64,000 nucleotides of DNA from Mantis religiosa (lineage: Eukaryota > Arthropoda > Insecta > Mantodea > Mantidae): contig CM060958.1 in assembly GCA_030765055.1 (NCBI GenBank), positions 108,134,627 through 108,198,626 of the forward strand. The letters run 5' to 3'. Shown here in pieces: positions 44,840 to 55,009 of the stretch (its first letter is position 1; every line of letters starts with the position of its first letter). The notes under the pieces were generated by a model. The model made no database searches. It had not been told where the DNA came from and saw only the letters and a program-made list of their open reading frames with translations. The position numbers and the translations under genes were made by a program.

Positions 44840-45606
44840 CGAAGGTGGTTCAGTAAGTATTTGTGTTTCAAAGTGCAGAATGATTTATGTACAACTGACA
44901 CATTTCTTCCTTTAATTATTCCGTTAGAAATTCATTCTATTACCCAATTTTAGTACCAAATTAAGCATAATGTTCTGGAGTTTCGATTCCTTGTCACTAG
45001 ATGCGCAGATGTTCATGTTTTATTCCTAATTGTTATTGTTGGCAGCTGTTTTCGATATGTTGTTCTAGTCAATGTGAAAATGCAGTACACATTAAATCAA
45101 CGTCTCTTCCTTGTGAAGCAATACTGGATTACGAATTCAATTACAGCTACTCAAAGGGCATGCCAGAGAGAATTTGGTGTTCACAATCCTCCCAAAAGAA
45201 ACACAATACTGGGACTGGTAGACAAATTGGAAACAACTGAATCTCTGGGAGTGAAAAAGGCTAGCATCGTCCATCTAGGCTTCCCACTGTTGTTGACGTA
45301 AGAGCACGACTGGAGCAGTCACCCAAAAAATCATTAAGACGTTTGTCGCAGTAGATAGTGTACACCTACTCAATGTGTCAGAGAGCTGCGAAAAGTGCAG
45401 GCCTAAAGCCAAACAAGGTTATGTCATCATGGAGACAGAGGTGTAATTTGCAGAGCTGGACAATTATCTTTGGAGGAGTTAAAAAGCTGGCAGAAGCTTT
45501 GGGAGACGTGTATATCTCTAAAAAAGGACTATGTTGAGAAATAAATAATTTGTTTGAAAGAACTGGTGTCTTGATTCCTAACAGGATACTTATTGAATCA
45601 CCCTCG
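44840..45606 (+). mobile_element. Tc1/mariner-superfamily element, internally deleted (767 bp)
   Basis: The left end cgaaggtggttcagtaagta and the complement of the right end, cgagggtgattcaataagta, pair as TIRs; the right is flanked by TA (45607-45608). Inside is the N-terminal part of a transposase and then the 3' end, so the catalytic middle is lost. Confidence 0.8.
45079..45345 (+). pseudogene. Transposase N-terminal HTH of the deleted element
   Basis: MQYTLNQRLFLVKQYWITNS, then ITATQRACQREFGVHNPPKR and NTILGLVDKLETTESLG match the first DNA-binding domain of a large insect transposase group ('YT..Q..F.V..Y..T.S...TQR.F...FGV..PP.RNTI..LV.KF..TGS'), often annotated DUF4817-like. A frameshift follows and SPKKSLRRLSQ marks the second HTH before the deletion. 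Confidence 0.8.
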
Positions 45607-45609
45607 TAC

Positions 45610-46815
45610 TGGAGACTGAACATTACTGCTCCTCAATTAATAATTATAGACTAGATGGGAAAAAAAAATCTCTGGGTACATGACTTAAATGTAAGATTAA
45701 TGTATGGGCTTAATTTTAAACTGGGAATATGAAATTTGTTGGTATGAAAGTATTAGCTTTAAATGGATAAGGATCGTTGAGTACCTCGGGGTTTGCATTT
45801 TATTACTTTTAGTGAAGTAACTTTAAACGTGACCAGTTGTTCGTTATGTTAGTGTATTAAATCCTTAGAAACATGGATAAACTCCAAGGTTTCAACTTGA
45901 TATAGGCATAGCGTTTCTAAGATAAATGCATTAGGTTATAGTTATGATTTTGGGGTAATATTTCATTAGTGCATACTTTTAGTGTTAAATGAGGATAATG
46001 TAGGATCGGAAAAAATTGTGATTTATTTTAGCTGAATGCAGGAAATCATTTATACTGGTAAGTTTAACGTGTTTTATAGGTTACAGATTCTAGTTCCCAT
46101 AAAACTGGTCTATATGTGAATTTCACTCGTAATTTTCATTTCCTAAGAAGACCATTAAGGAAAACAGTTGAATGTCATGTTTAGCAATGTAGCAAAGGAG
46201 AGACACTTTCGTAATAACCAGGATAAACTGCTCCAGATGCAGAATCTAGGAAAATGTATTATTCATTTCTGTACAAATTTATATATATCTTACGAAATTA
46301 CCTTGATTTTGAGGCAATAACTGGGTCATTGCTAGTCAAGTATACCTACGCAATCCATGTATTTTACTTGAATTTGGGGCAAAACCGTATTAATCAAACT
46401 TAGCTGATAACCCACGTGATTTGCAAAAAGGTCCACCTTTGCGAAAGAGTGCTAGTAACCTAAATTAAATAAATTAATTTTTGTTGTAGAATCATTCATT
46501 TTCTAATGCGAAAACCAGGTTGTAAATTCAAACTGCAAGATGTCTAATTTGTCAGACCTGACAGATAACACGTTTAGTTCATCGCATTTAGTCGTGTTCG
46601 CATTCAATTTAAATTAATTGTGATACAACTAGTTTGTTAATACATTTAAAGCATTACTTGTACCTTAGAAGCTTTATCCAATTGACTGCTAATGAACATG
46701 AAAAATTAACCATTTGGTAAATTATCAAAACAGAGCAATCTTGATGCTAGTAAAAGAGGTCGACACGGTGTACACATCGAAAAGCTCCATGAACCAGAAA
46801 AACCTAATTTATTAC
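45610..46815. other. Unannotated AT-rich spacer
   Basis: About 1.2 kb with no gene, repeat match or long ORF. Confidence 0.3.
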
Positions 46816-46819
46816 TCTT

Positions 46820-48010
46820 TCGAAACAAATCCCAGGGTTGTTATTTGCAGATGACTTAGTAGTTGGTTCTATATCTGTTTGAGGGCTGAGGAGGGCAATT
46901 GAAGCAATAAGTATTTATTGCCAAAAATGGGGGTTAACAGTTAAGGAAAAGAAAACGAAGATCATGGTTTTTAAGAAAGGTTATAGATTGCGTAAAGATG
47001 AGAGATGGGAGATAAATGGAAGAGAAATCGAGGTCGTAAAGAGATTTGATTATTTGGGATAAGACTGAGCTGTGATGGTAAATGGACTGAACAGAAAAAA
47101 TTGGTTCAAGCAAAAGGTAAAATGGCCATGAGTATTGTAAGAGCATGTTTAAGGAAGTTACCTGACATTGATGTCAAATAGCTGGAAAGGATTTATACTG
47201 CCATAGTAGAAAGTAAAATGTTGCATGGGGCAGAGTTATGGGGAGTGGCTGAAACATGTAAGAGGTGGACATTATCAACAGATCCTTATGTAAATATATT
47301 TTGGGGTTACCGATAGCTTCACCATTAGCTTCGCCATTAGGGGCAGCAAAATTAGAGTTGGGAAGGCATTCAACAAGGGTTAAAATTGTCTCAAGGGTAC
47401 AGAAATATCTATACAGAGTTGCCAATTTGGAGGAAAGCAATATTATCAAGCAATGTTTTCTTTTGCAGATGAGAAGCAAATGGGGAGAGTCTTGGGCGCA
47501 AAAAGTAAGGGAACTGATGGGACATATTTGGAGAAACGAGGAGTATTATTATAGGGACTTTTGGAAAGAGGTAGAATTAAGGCTGGAGGATCCAGATAGC
47601 CAAGTTATATTTGCCAGTGTAAAGGAGAAAAGATCATTGAAGACAAATAGGGAATTAAACACAGTGTGGGGAGGGAGAAGTACATAGATGTGTGTAATAA
47701 GTCAGGACGAGAAGGATTTGCCTGGGCAAGGGCAGGAGTTAAAAATTTGAAAGGTATTAGATATGAAAAGGATACAGGGAAATGCCCAATGTGTGGAGAA
47801 GAGGATACAGATTGGCATAGTATACTTTATTGCAAACAAAGATATGGAGAGAACAAATTTGGCAACAAAGGTGAGACAGTTTTAGCGAGGAGAGACGTAC
47901 TAATAATAAAGAAAATGTTATTGGTAAAAGGAGAAAATAATTTAAGAAATATAGGTCAATATCTGGAGAAAGTTAGAGAGAAATGGCTAAGATTGATGAA
48001 GAATAAGTAA
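46820..48010 (+). pseudogene. LINE reverse transcriptase C-terminal half with zinc knuckle
   Basis: It starts at about 46835 with GLLFADDLVVGSISV, where FADD is the RT catalytic box. Then come RAIEAISIYCQKWGLTVKEK, KTKIMVFKKGYRLRKDERWE and VVKRFDYLG, the standard blocks after FADD. Then AMSIVRACLRKLPDI, VESKMLHGAELWGVAE, a 140-codon frame at 47265-47687 (LCKYILGLPIASPLASPLGA ...) and, after a +1 shift, a frame at 47666-48010 with CPMCGEEDTDWHSILYC, a C-x2-C-x8-H-x4-C knuckle, and the end KVREKWLRLMKNK. The order equals the relic at 11395-12430, so they are one family. At least four stops or shifts; 5'-truncated just before FADD. Confidence 0.88.
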
Positions 48011-49010
48011 CAATTAAGGGCTGAAAAACTAGAACGAGGGATACAAGGGAGAGCAGGGTTATCAATACACGGAAAACTAGGGGTTATGTGTATTGAGATC
48101 GAGACTTGGGGCAATCAGGTAGGAAGGGTATATTAGATGTGAATAAGTCATTTTGTTATTGTGTGAAAGAAATGTTACAAATGTCAGTGTATCAATGAAA
48201 ATGTATGTAGAAGAAAGTTGAGAAAATAAATAAATACAATTCTCTTTCAACCTGATTGAGACAATTATCATTAGAAAGGACGTCGAAAACAGAAATTTCT
48301 TGATCCTCAGAAGCTTAAAAAGCATCTCTGCATAATCTATGTGTCAATTTGTAGAATTTTTAATCATTCATAGTTTCGTTTTATATTAATGATGAAGATA
48401 ATTTTTGCCATAACTGCACTGTACTTCAGAAATGAGGGAATTTAACTTAAATGAAACTGAAAAGTGACATGTTTGATCATTTTACACTTCCCGCTCAGAA
48501 AAACGAAGTTTGCATTGTTTTCGACAGATAGTTTTGTTATTTATTGTAACCTTTGAGCAACTTTCATTAGGTGTATTCATATTAAATGCATCATTTAGCA
48601 GTGGTTACTGTCCCTAAACTCTTCCAAAGGTGAGTCGTTAATTTCATTTAAGTGGCAGTGTTTGTTTGAAGCGTCTGAGTCAACTTTGCCCAGATGTTAC
48701 CTTTTCAACTGGAACGACCTTTCACTTTCTCTACTACAAGTAGAGAGGTGGCGGCGGCGGCGGTAGTGGTGAATGTCATCTTTTATGCTACCCGAGTTCA
48801 GTGAGGGTAAACACTGGGTCAGTATCCGGGGTTAAAAGGTCCACGACTATGGAAGAAATCGAACCCGGGAACACTTCATGGCTGGGAGCCAGAGATTCCT
48901 GAATCCTCCCAACTCACCCGTCAAAATAGAGTAGTTTTAGAAACGTACAAAATCGATGAAAAAGCAGACATTACATTTCAGCCTCTACCAAGGTTACGAC
49001 AAGATTTTAG
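48011..49010. other. Unannotated spacer with a (GGC)n tract and tRNA-like remnant
   Basis: A short ggc/ggt repeat lies at 48749-48770. The minus strand at about 48865-48885 shows ttcccgggttcgatttc, a B-box-like motif, perhaps another SINE head. Nothing else recognised. Confidence 0.35.
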
Positions 49011-49011
49011 T

Positions 49012-49100
49012 ACAGTGGAACATCGTTTAACCAGTTCAATTGCAACTAGTGCCAATCCGTGTTAAAGAATATCCTGGTTATCCAGATAATGAAGAAACAA
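49012..49100. mobile_element. Tigger-like terminus, tentative
   Basis: Starting at about 49013, cagtggaacatcgtttaacc and then 'cctggttatccagataatga' resemble a Tigger end with its repeated 'gttatcc' word. The relic at 21207 shows 'gggttatccagagaatgaca' in the same relative place. No transposase and no opposite end were defined. Confidence 0.4.
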
Positions 49101-49729
49101 TAAAAAAACATTTTTCGTAGTGGGAACCTTTTCCAAAATATTCCTTGTTATTTGTTTTAGTTTACCAATTCTTATATTTTCCTCAAAGTGTAAAACCATT
49201 ACTCGATTCTTTTTATTTGCTGGACAAAACGGGGAAACTATTCGGTTGTTTACCTCCTGGATATACAAATTTCTAGGCGGCCACAAATGGAGAAGATCTT
49301 AAAAGATTATCGTTAGGGTTACTGGGTTATCCTCTTTTTTATTTTTTTTTTTAATTTGTTCTATTTATACCCCGCCTTTAACTCCAATGGTCATATCGGC
49401 GGCCGTTCTCCTTTGGAACATATTGAAGGTGTTAACTCGTATAGACTGTGGGGAAGATGAGGGATTATCTTGCCCGGAACCCCTAGCAAGGCAGGCAAGT
49501 GTTCCACCGACTGCCAACCAGGTTCTTCTCTTCTTAATGTATTCAAAATGAAGTGCAATAATATCATTTTTTACAACGTATATGTCAGCGGTATCCACAA
49601 CGAGGCCCCCTAGCCACATGCGGCTCGCGAGTCAGTCTTGTGCGGGTTTCGACACAAAACTTAAGAGAAAATTAATATAATTAATGGGATGGGAACTAAC
49701 AACATCTTTATATCGGCGGTAAAAAGATA
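49101..49729. other. Unannotated spacer
   Basis: No gene recognised. 49370-49540 is moderately GC-rich and could be an old SINE. No partner in the window. Confidence 0.3.
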
Positions 49730-50600
49730 AATCTTTCTCTGAATTTAATGACCTCCAGTTTTTTTTTCTCCCAAATATGGTCCAGCATTTACAAACGCTA
49801 AACACATCTTTACAAGGAACAGAAAAACTTAGACTAAAACATTTGCTCACTTCAAATATTTGAAGAACATTACTGAACGCCTCCCTGACGTTCAGCTGGA
49901 AACTGAAGATTACTTGAGTAACTTGTCTGGCCTTGCTGAAGAAACCAATAACAGATTTAATTATTTATTATCACTTAAATCTTCTTTGCCAATCCTTTTG
50001 CTTGCCGCCCGCCTCGGTAGCGTAGATGGTAGCATGTCTACCTCACGTTAAAGAGGTCCCTAGTCCGAATCTCGGTCAGGGTGAGTTACCTGGATAAGGT
50101 TTTTTCCGGGGTTTTCCCTCATCCTTACAGACGACTGTCGGATAGCTCTAAGCTCCGTGGACCCTGGACACATTGAGCATCATTTCACCAATTTCATTCA
50201 CAGTCCGATATGACTTAACGTTGGAGGACGTAAAATTACAAATAAATAAATAAATAAATAAATAATTAATAAATAAAAATCCTTTTGCTGTTGATATTGT
50301 TTTGTCCTCTTTCATCGCCAACAACAAAGGATATAGAGCTGTAAAGTTGGAGCCAATGGAACTGCAAGAGGACGAAGGACCAAATGAACTAGAACGAAGA
50401 GGGGTTTATACCATAGAATTTTGGAAGAATGTTCCAGAAGTAAAATACCAATTAAAAAGAGTATATTAAGATACTTATTTCAATCTTTGGGACTTCTTAT
50501 GTGTATGAATCATTGTACTCAACGCTTAAATTCATTAAATATAAATCTCGATCTGAACTAACTGGTGAACATTTACCCTTTATCAGTCATATTTCAATAA
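49730..50600 (+). pseudogene. hAT-like transposase C-terminal region, split by SINE-A
   Basis: Pieces in changing frames read TLNTSLQGTEKL, then KNITERLPDVQLETEDYLSN. After the SINE come MELQEDEGPNELERRGVYTI, EFWKNVPEVKYQLKRVY and, after a stop, ISIFGTSYVYESLYSTLKFI, then KYKSRSELTGEHL. This order ('LN..LQG..KL' ... 'EFW..VP' ... 'IFG..Y.CE..FS.MK.IK.K.RS.LT.EHL') is that of hAT-derived ZBED/GTF2I-repeat-like proteins. Several breaks make it dead. Upstream BED or catalytic blocks were not found. Confidence 0.75.
50003..50277 (+). mobile_element. SINE family A, reference copy with 12-bp target duplication
   Basis: This is the most complete copy: tgccgcccgcctcggtagcg, A box tagcgtagatgg, B-box side 'gtccgaatctcggtc', 'gagttacctggataaggttt', 'tttccggggttttccctcat', 'tagctctaagctccgtggac', 'gtccgatatgacttaacgtt', 'ggaggacgtaaaattac' and an (aaat)n tail. 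The duplication aatccttttgct lies at 49991-50002 and 50278-50289. It interrupts the hAT-like pseudogene; the ORF pieces on both sides are continuous across it. Confidence 0.96.
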
Positions 50601-50961
50601 ACTAACAGCAAAAGTAAACTCTCGAAAAATCACTTCTCAAAAGTAAAATTCCATTCCCTCTCTGTAGTGCAAAAAGTAAATGTTACTTCATTTGTTATAA
50701 AATGAACAATGTACCTTCACTTTATAAACCACTTTATAAATTTCTTTTACAATGTGACTTCCTTCGAATTATGCCCGATTTCACCAACAGATGTTAAGAC
50801 TTAACACGAGTTTAGCAATTGTTATATCAAAAATTGCATTTCACCAACAACTGTTAGCTTAATACTCATGTTAAATCTCTTTTTAAACTAACAAACCAAA
50901 TTTCTGTTGTTAAGTCCTTAACAATTGTAAATAGTCAAGGTGGCGGGCGTGAATACAGCTG

Positions 50962-51165
50962 TTGTCGATTTTCTATACTTATGGCCGTCTAAATGGCATT
51001 CGAAATAGAGTACGACCTATGAGGAGAAATGATTTTGAGGACTTATCAGAAGATAATTTTCTACAGAGATATAGACTGTCGAAACAAGTTGATGTGAAGG
51101 TTATTGCGGAAGTACAAGAGAGGCTAGAACATGCATCGAAAGGAATATACCGATCTCGCCATTGA
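50962..51165 (+). pseudogene. Harbinger transposase N-terminal stub
   Basis: The 67-codon frame includes RPMRRNDFEDLSEDNFLQRY, then RLSKQVDVKVIAEVQERLEH. It matches the region just before the nuclease domain of Harbinger transposases ('F..L.E..F...YRLSK..V..LI.E...'). The frame ends at 51163 inside the first array monomer. The DDE nuclease is missing, apparently replaced by the array. The last 13 codons (LEHASKGIYRSRH) are also the start of the repeated unit. Confidence 0.72.
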
Positions 51166-52165
51166 TATTTTATAATTCACTGTATTATGTGGATAATACA
51201 CTGTCCACTTCCCGTCTTGAAACGTTCAAGTCACTCGTCACTCGTTCTTCGTTCCTCGTTTTAAATTTACGTAATACTGAGTTAGACCATGCATCGAAAG
51301 CAATATGCTGATCTCGCCTTTGCTTCAAGTATTAATAACTTCGCTATTTTATAATTCACTAAATTTTTTGGATAATACACTGTCCACCTGCCGTCTTGAA
51401 ACGTTCAAGTCACTCGTCACTTGTCCTTCACTCCTCGTTTTTACGTAATACTGAGTTAGACCATGCATCGAAAGCAACATGCTGATCTCGCCTTTGCCTC
51501 AAGTATTAATAACTTTGCTATTTTATAATTCACTAAATTTTTTGGATAATACACTGTCCACCTCCCGTCTTGAAACGTTCAAGTCACTCGTCACTTGTCC
51601 TTCGCTCGTTTTTACGTAATACTGAGTTAGACCATGCATCGAATGGAATATGCCGCTCTCGCCTTTGCTTCAAGTATTAATAACTTCACTATTTTATAAT
51701 TCACTGAATTAAATAGATAATACGCAGTCCACCTCCCATCTTGAAACGTTCAAGTCATTCGCCACTTGTCCTTCGCTCCTCGTTTTAAATTTACGTAATA
51801 CTGAGTTAGAACATGAATCGAAAGGAATATGCCGATCTCGCCTTTGCTTCAAGTATTAATAACTTTGCTATTTTATAATTCACTGAATTAAATAGATAAT
51901 ACGCAGTCCACCTCCCATCTTGAAACGTTCAAGTCATTCGCCACTTGTCCTTCGCTCCTCGTTTTAAATTTACGTAATACTGAGTTAGAACATGCATCGA
52001 AAGGAATATGCCGATCTCGCCTTTGCTTCAAGTATTAATAACTTCGCTATTTTATAATTCACTGAATTAAATGGATAATCCCTAGTGCACCTCCCATCTT
52101 GAAAAGTTCAAGTCACTCGCCACTTCTGTCCTTCGCTCCACGTTTTAAAATCGCGTAATACTGAC
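51117..52165 (+). repeat. Tandem array, six monomers of about 157-180 bp, inside the Harbinger element
   Basis: The start word (c/g)ttaga(a/c)catg(c/a)atcgaa recurs at 51124, 51281, 51455, 51626, 51805 and 51984; steps are 157, 174, 171, 179 and 179 bp, and the last monomer ends near 52165. Each unit holds tgatctcgcctttgcttcaa, 'gtattaataacttcgctatt', an inverted repeat cttgaa-acg-ttcaag, and a 'cactcgccacttgtccttcg' stretch. The first monomer overlaps the transposase stub, so the unit was born from transposase-coding DNA plus what followed it. Later monomers have point changes and small indels. Confidence 0.93.
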
Positions 52166-52382
52166 CAAGTTGTTTCGTGCTTCTAGTAGTGACACATGTA
52201 TTTGAATTAAATTTGTTTCCAATTTTTTCCCACGTGACACCTTTCCCTTTTACATTCACCGCATCCATCCTCTTAGTTTTCACGATATTCCTATACTTAG
52301 TCACCAATTCAACTAACAATTCTTTCTCCATGGATAAGAAATTTGTCTCAGGTTTTTGTTTACGATTTTGTTTACCCGCCAT
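52113..52382 (-). CDS. Harbinger-associated Myb/SANT-like DNA-binding protein, truncated
   Basis: On the minus strand the likely start is the ATG at 52380-52382 (MAGKQNRKQKPETNFLSMEK); a 14-codon upstream extension exists. The frame continues ELLVELVTKYRNIVKTKRMD, AVNVKGKGVTWEKIGNKFNS, TKQLGQYYAILKRGAKD. This is the Myb/SANT-like (MADF-like) domain of the Harbinger second gene: 'E...L.ELV.KY..I.E.K..D...N..K...W..I...FN......RT..QL...Y..LK..AK'. One usual Trp position is Tyr, which the family tolerates. The frame is open for the whole domain (about 89 codons) but ends where the array begins, so the C-terminal half is lost. Such proteins bind the transposon ends and carry the transposase into the nucleus. 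Confidence 0.8.
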   Translation of the reverse strand: MAGKQNRKQKPETNFLSMEKELLVELVTKYRNIVKTKRMDAVNVKGKGVTWEKIGNKFNSNTCVTTRSTKQLGQYYAILKRGAKDRSGE

Positions 52383-52636
52383 TTTTTCAGCTGTGTGCAG
52401 ACGAAAATCAAAACAAAAGCGCATCGCAGTACGTTCAGAAAATAATACGACTCATCCATAGCCTTCTATAGCTGTAATATTTACAAGCCTCTTGGCGTTA
52501 ACACGTGTTTGTTAACATTTTCAGGAAACAGGCTGGTGAAATACAAGACATTTAACAGCTCTGTTAGCGCTGTGATAATTGTTACGTTACATTTGTTAAC
52601 GTCGATTTTAACATCTGTTGGTGAATTCGGGCATTA

Positions 52637-53122
52637 GCTTCATAAATTTGTGGCTCCCAGAAATAAGCTTAGTGGCCACCCCTGGTATATCTCTATCAAT
52701 ATCAAGTTGACAAATGGAATATTTTTAAGATTAGTTCGTATAAAAGTTAGTAGAGAAGTCATGTGAGTGTTTTGGAAGATAGTGTTCGATGTGACTCAGC
52801 TGCTGAACGGAAGTGCGGAATGAATACAAATAGACGATGTTGATTTCTGAGAAAGATAGGCAACAATTTCATCTTTCTACACAGCTTAAATACGGCAGGA
52901 AAGCGACATCCATTCAAACTTTGACAGAGATCGATTTGATGCACAGTGGCTGTGTGACCTTCGATTGTTTTTTTCTCATTTCCTTTTTTATAGGACGGTT
53001 CAGAGGTTCGTTTCTTTTTTGTCCACGTACATTTACTTAGGCGGGAGTAGGTCAATTGAATTTCAGATCTCACCTCGAGTGCGCATGTCACAATGAACAA
53101 CCACTCAAATAACTGACAAAAG
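52637..53122. other. Unannotated spacer
   Basis: No gene recognised. The 113-codon minus frame at 52759-53100 has no motif. Confidence 0.3.
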
Positions 53123-53212
53123 TACAGTGCGATCCATGTAAACCTGAAACACTTGAATAGGCCATAACTTTTGAACTAATAATAGGACAAAGGTACAACT
53201 TTGGAAGAATAT

Positions 53213-53710
53213 TGTGACTTTGTGGGTTCGTGAAATGTAAGGTCCAATTGCACAAACTCAAAATGCTCTTTATTTCCACCGAATTACAGTTGGAACACTT
53301 GCCGATTACACAGAATTACGTAGCGCACACAATTACAATTCACCAGTTCGTCTGTCACAAGTTCACTCTACACTCACAATTACGTACAACTCCTCTGATA
53401 CACGTACACAGTCTGCCAGTCCGTTCCATAGCACGGCGCTCCTCACAGCTTTTCGCCAAGAACTGAACTGATTCGCCAACTGCAGCCCTTTTTTATAGGA
53501 AGATCGCTGTTTCTGGAAGTCTCGCTGTTCAGTGAATCATCCTGAAGGTTCCAGACGTCAGGGAAGGGGAAAGAGATGGCTAGTGATGTTTTTCAAACCA
53601 TCTCCTCGTTAGCGCTACAAGATAAATGGGTAGGCGTGGCTAAACGCTTCCCGTCTGTTCCCTACCTGCCAGCTGCTGGTTCTATCGGGAATTCCGATGA
53701 TCGGGTGACA
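53213..53710 (-). mobile_element. Solo LTR (498 bp) with ATAT target duplication
   Basis: The segment begins tgtgac and ends gtgaca (TG...CA) and is flanked by atat (53209-53212; 53711-53714). Excising it restores the host element sequence gaagaatataatacac, which is seen intact in the right arm. On the minus strand it has a TATA box (ctataaaaaagg, about 53490-53501) followed by a pol II leader-like region, and an AATAAA signal at about 53272. That order (U3-TATA-R-polyA) fixes its orientation. The 4-bp duplication suits a Gypsy-type retrotransposon, but no internal region is present. Confidence 0.85.
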
Positions 53711-53752
53711 ATATAATACACAATTGGAAGATTACATTATACCATTTATATC

Positions 53753-54019
53753 TCAGAGAAAATGTAGGACGTGTCCTCCACCAGCATCTATACATGTTTG
53801 TACTCTTCTCACCATATTTTCTGAACTTTTAAGGAGAGTATCCTCGCCAATGTTACTTATTTCGGTTCGAATGGATTCCTTGAGAACATCAATTGTCCGT
53901 GGCCTATTCTTGTACACTTTATTTTTTAGATACCCCCACAAGAAAAACTCAGGGGATCTGGAGGGCCACAGACCTTTTGAGATTATTCGATTATCAAAGA
54001 AACTGGTTACAAGTTCCAT
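53753..54019 (-). pseudogene. Transposase C-terminal part of the 53.1-kb element
   Basis: The 88-codon frame reads NRIISKGLWPSRSPEFFLWG, then YLKNKVYKNRPRTIDVLKES, and NMVRRVQTCIDAGGGHVLHF. This matches the C-terminus of a large insect transposase group ('IISR.LWP.RSPDL.P.DFFLWGYLK..VY...P.T...LK..I' ... 'RV..CI...GGHFEH'). A deletion removes the 'DL.P.D' stretch between SP and EFFLWG, so the last catalytic acidic residue is missing. Inactive. Confidence 0.8.
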
Positions 54020-54322
54020 GGTGTCATTAGATTATGGCACGTTGCTCCATCTTGCTGGAAATAACTTTCTCTCAATTCGATATCATCCAGCTGCTCCACA
54101 AATGGCTTGTAGATACCCAGTCTATAGTCGTATCAAAGAAAATGAGACCAACGATCCATAGATGCTGGTGGAGGACACTTCCAACATTTTCTCTGAGATG
54201 TAAATAGTGTAATCTAATCTCCCAGTTGTGTATTATATTCTTCCAAAGTTGCACGCGTGTCGTATTATAGGTTCAAAAGTTATGGCCTATTGAAATGGTT
54301 CAGATTTATATGGATCACGCTG

Positions 54323-54483
54323 TCATTTGAGAAATCTAATATGTTGCATGTGTTTCAGTAACACTAACTTTATGCACACTTTTGCGATTTACTCTGGCAA
54401 ACACTTATTCCTCCATCTATTTAATGTTAATCGACATATTATTGCTAATTTTCTTGTAGATGTAAAGTAATAGGTGAATATAC
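54323..54483. other. Short spacer
   Basis: Nothing recognised. Confidence 0.3.
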
Positions 54484-54699
54484 TGTCGGTTTGACGCGGA
54501 GAGATAACGGACGGAAAGTGTATCACGGAGATAAAGAGCTTGCCTAAGCAGATAAACATAGCGCGGAGATAAAAGGCCTGCCAAAACAGATAAAGTTAGA
54601 TAAAAAGGAAAATGCTAATGGCATCTTGATTGTCTTACAGAACGTTCGATTTCTTGTTTGTTACAGAATATTCCATAAATGTCTTGTAATAAGAGTAGT

Positions 54700-54758
<59 letters not shown>

Positions 54759-55005
54759 AAGCCACGACTCGCCAATGGACATTTGTAAACAGAGTCGTAA
54801 CGAGAGTTGTTCTTGTAAATAGAACTGAGTATCGGGCAACTGTGAACGCTGTTTGTTTGTGGTCAACGACCCTTGGAAAATTTTTATTGTATATGTGACG
54901 TAATTCTGCTACTGTAAGGATTGACCAGAGTGAATTTCTACGCAAATAAAGTACATTTTGAACTTCTGCAACTTGGACTTTTAATACTACGAAACCACAG
55001 TCACA
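54484..55005 (+). mobile_element. Candidate solo LTR (about 522 bp)
   Basis: The segment starts tgtcgg and ends gtcaca, with atac before it (54480-54483) and atat after it (55006-55009), a 4-bp duplication with one change. On the plus strand a long (TA)n lies where a TATA box is expected, followed by 'gaaccacgactcgcc'-type leader sequence, and an AATAAA signal (acgcaaataaagtac) lies about 60 bp before the end. The boundaries are less certain than for the LTR at 53213. Confidence 0.5.
54702..54754. repeat. (TA)n microsatellite
   Basis: About 26 ta units inside the LTR candidate, at the position of its putative TATA region. Confidence 0.95.
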
Positions 55006-55009
55006 ATAT

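Larger units (their letters stand above)
50772..52633. mobile_element. PIF/Harbinger-type transposon with internal tandem array (1862 bp)
   Basis: TIRs read tgcccgatttcaccaacaga, then tgttaa at the left (50772) and, complemented, tgcccgaattcaccaacaga, then tgttaa at the right (52633). TTA flanks both ends (50769-50771; 52634-52636), the 3-bp TWA target typical of PIF/Harbinger. Subterminal copies of caccaaca..tgtta recur at 50842-50855. The interior holds an N-terminal piece of the transposase on the plus strand, a satellite-like array, and a Myb/SANT-like gene on the minus strand near the right end. Two genes, one of them Myb-like, are the normal Harbinger layout. Confidence 0.9.
53125..54322 (-). 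mobile_element. Tc1/mariner-superfamily element with nested solo LTR
   Basis: Long inverted ends face each other: left cagtgcgatccatgtaaacc, then ...ggccataacttttgaac; the right end complemented reads cagcgtgatccatataaatc, then ...ggccataacttttgaac. Similarity continues inward past 100 bp ('caactttggaagaatat', 'atttatatctcagagaaaatgt', 'gtcctccaccagcatctat'). Thus the right arm repeats part of the left coding region. The left is preceded by TA. Removing the 498-bp LTR and one TSD copy leaves about 700 bp. Confidence 0.8.

Noticed and set aside
51117..52165. CRISPR-like array
   Set aside because: Units are contiguous 157-180 bp tandem monomers without short repeats and unique spacers, inside a eukaryotic transposon.
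52759..53100. 113-codon minus frame
   Set aside because: No motif, and it ends next to the TIR of the 53.1-kb element without relation to it.
53125..54322. Interpretation of the 53.1-kb element's interior 53213-53710 as a gene promoter region of the host
   Set aside because: TG...CA ends, ATAT duplication and the restored empty site show it is a solo LTR.
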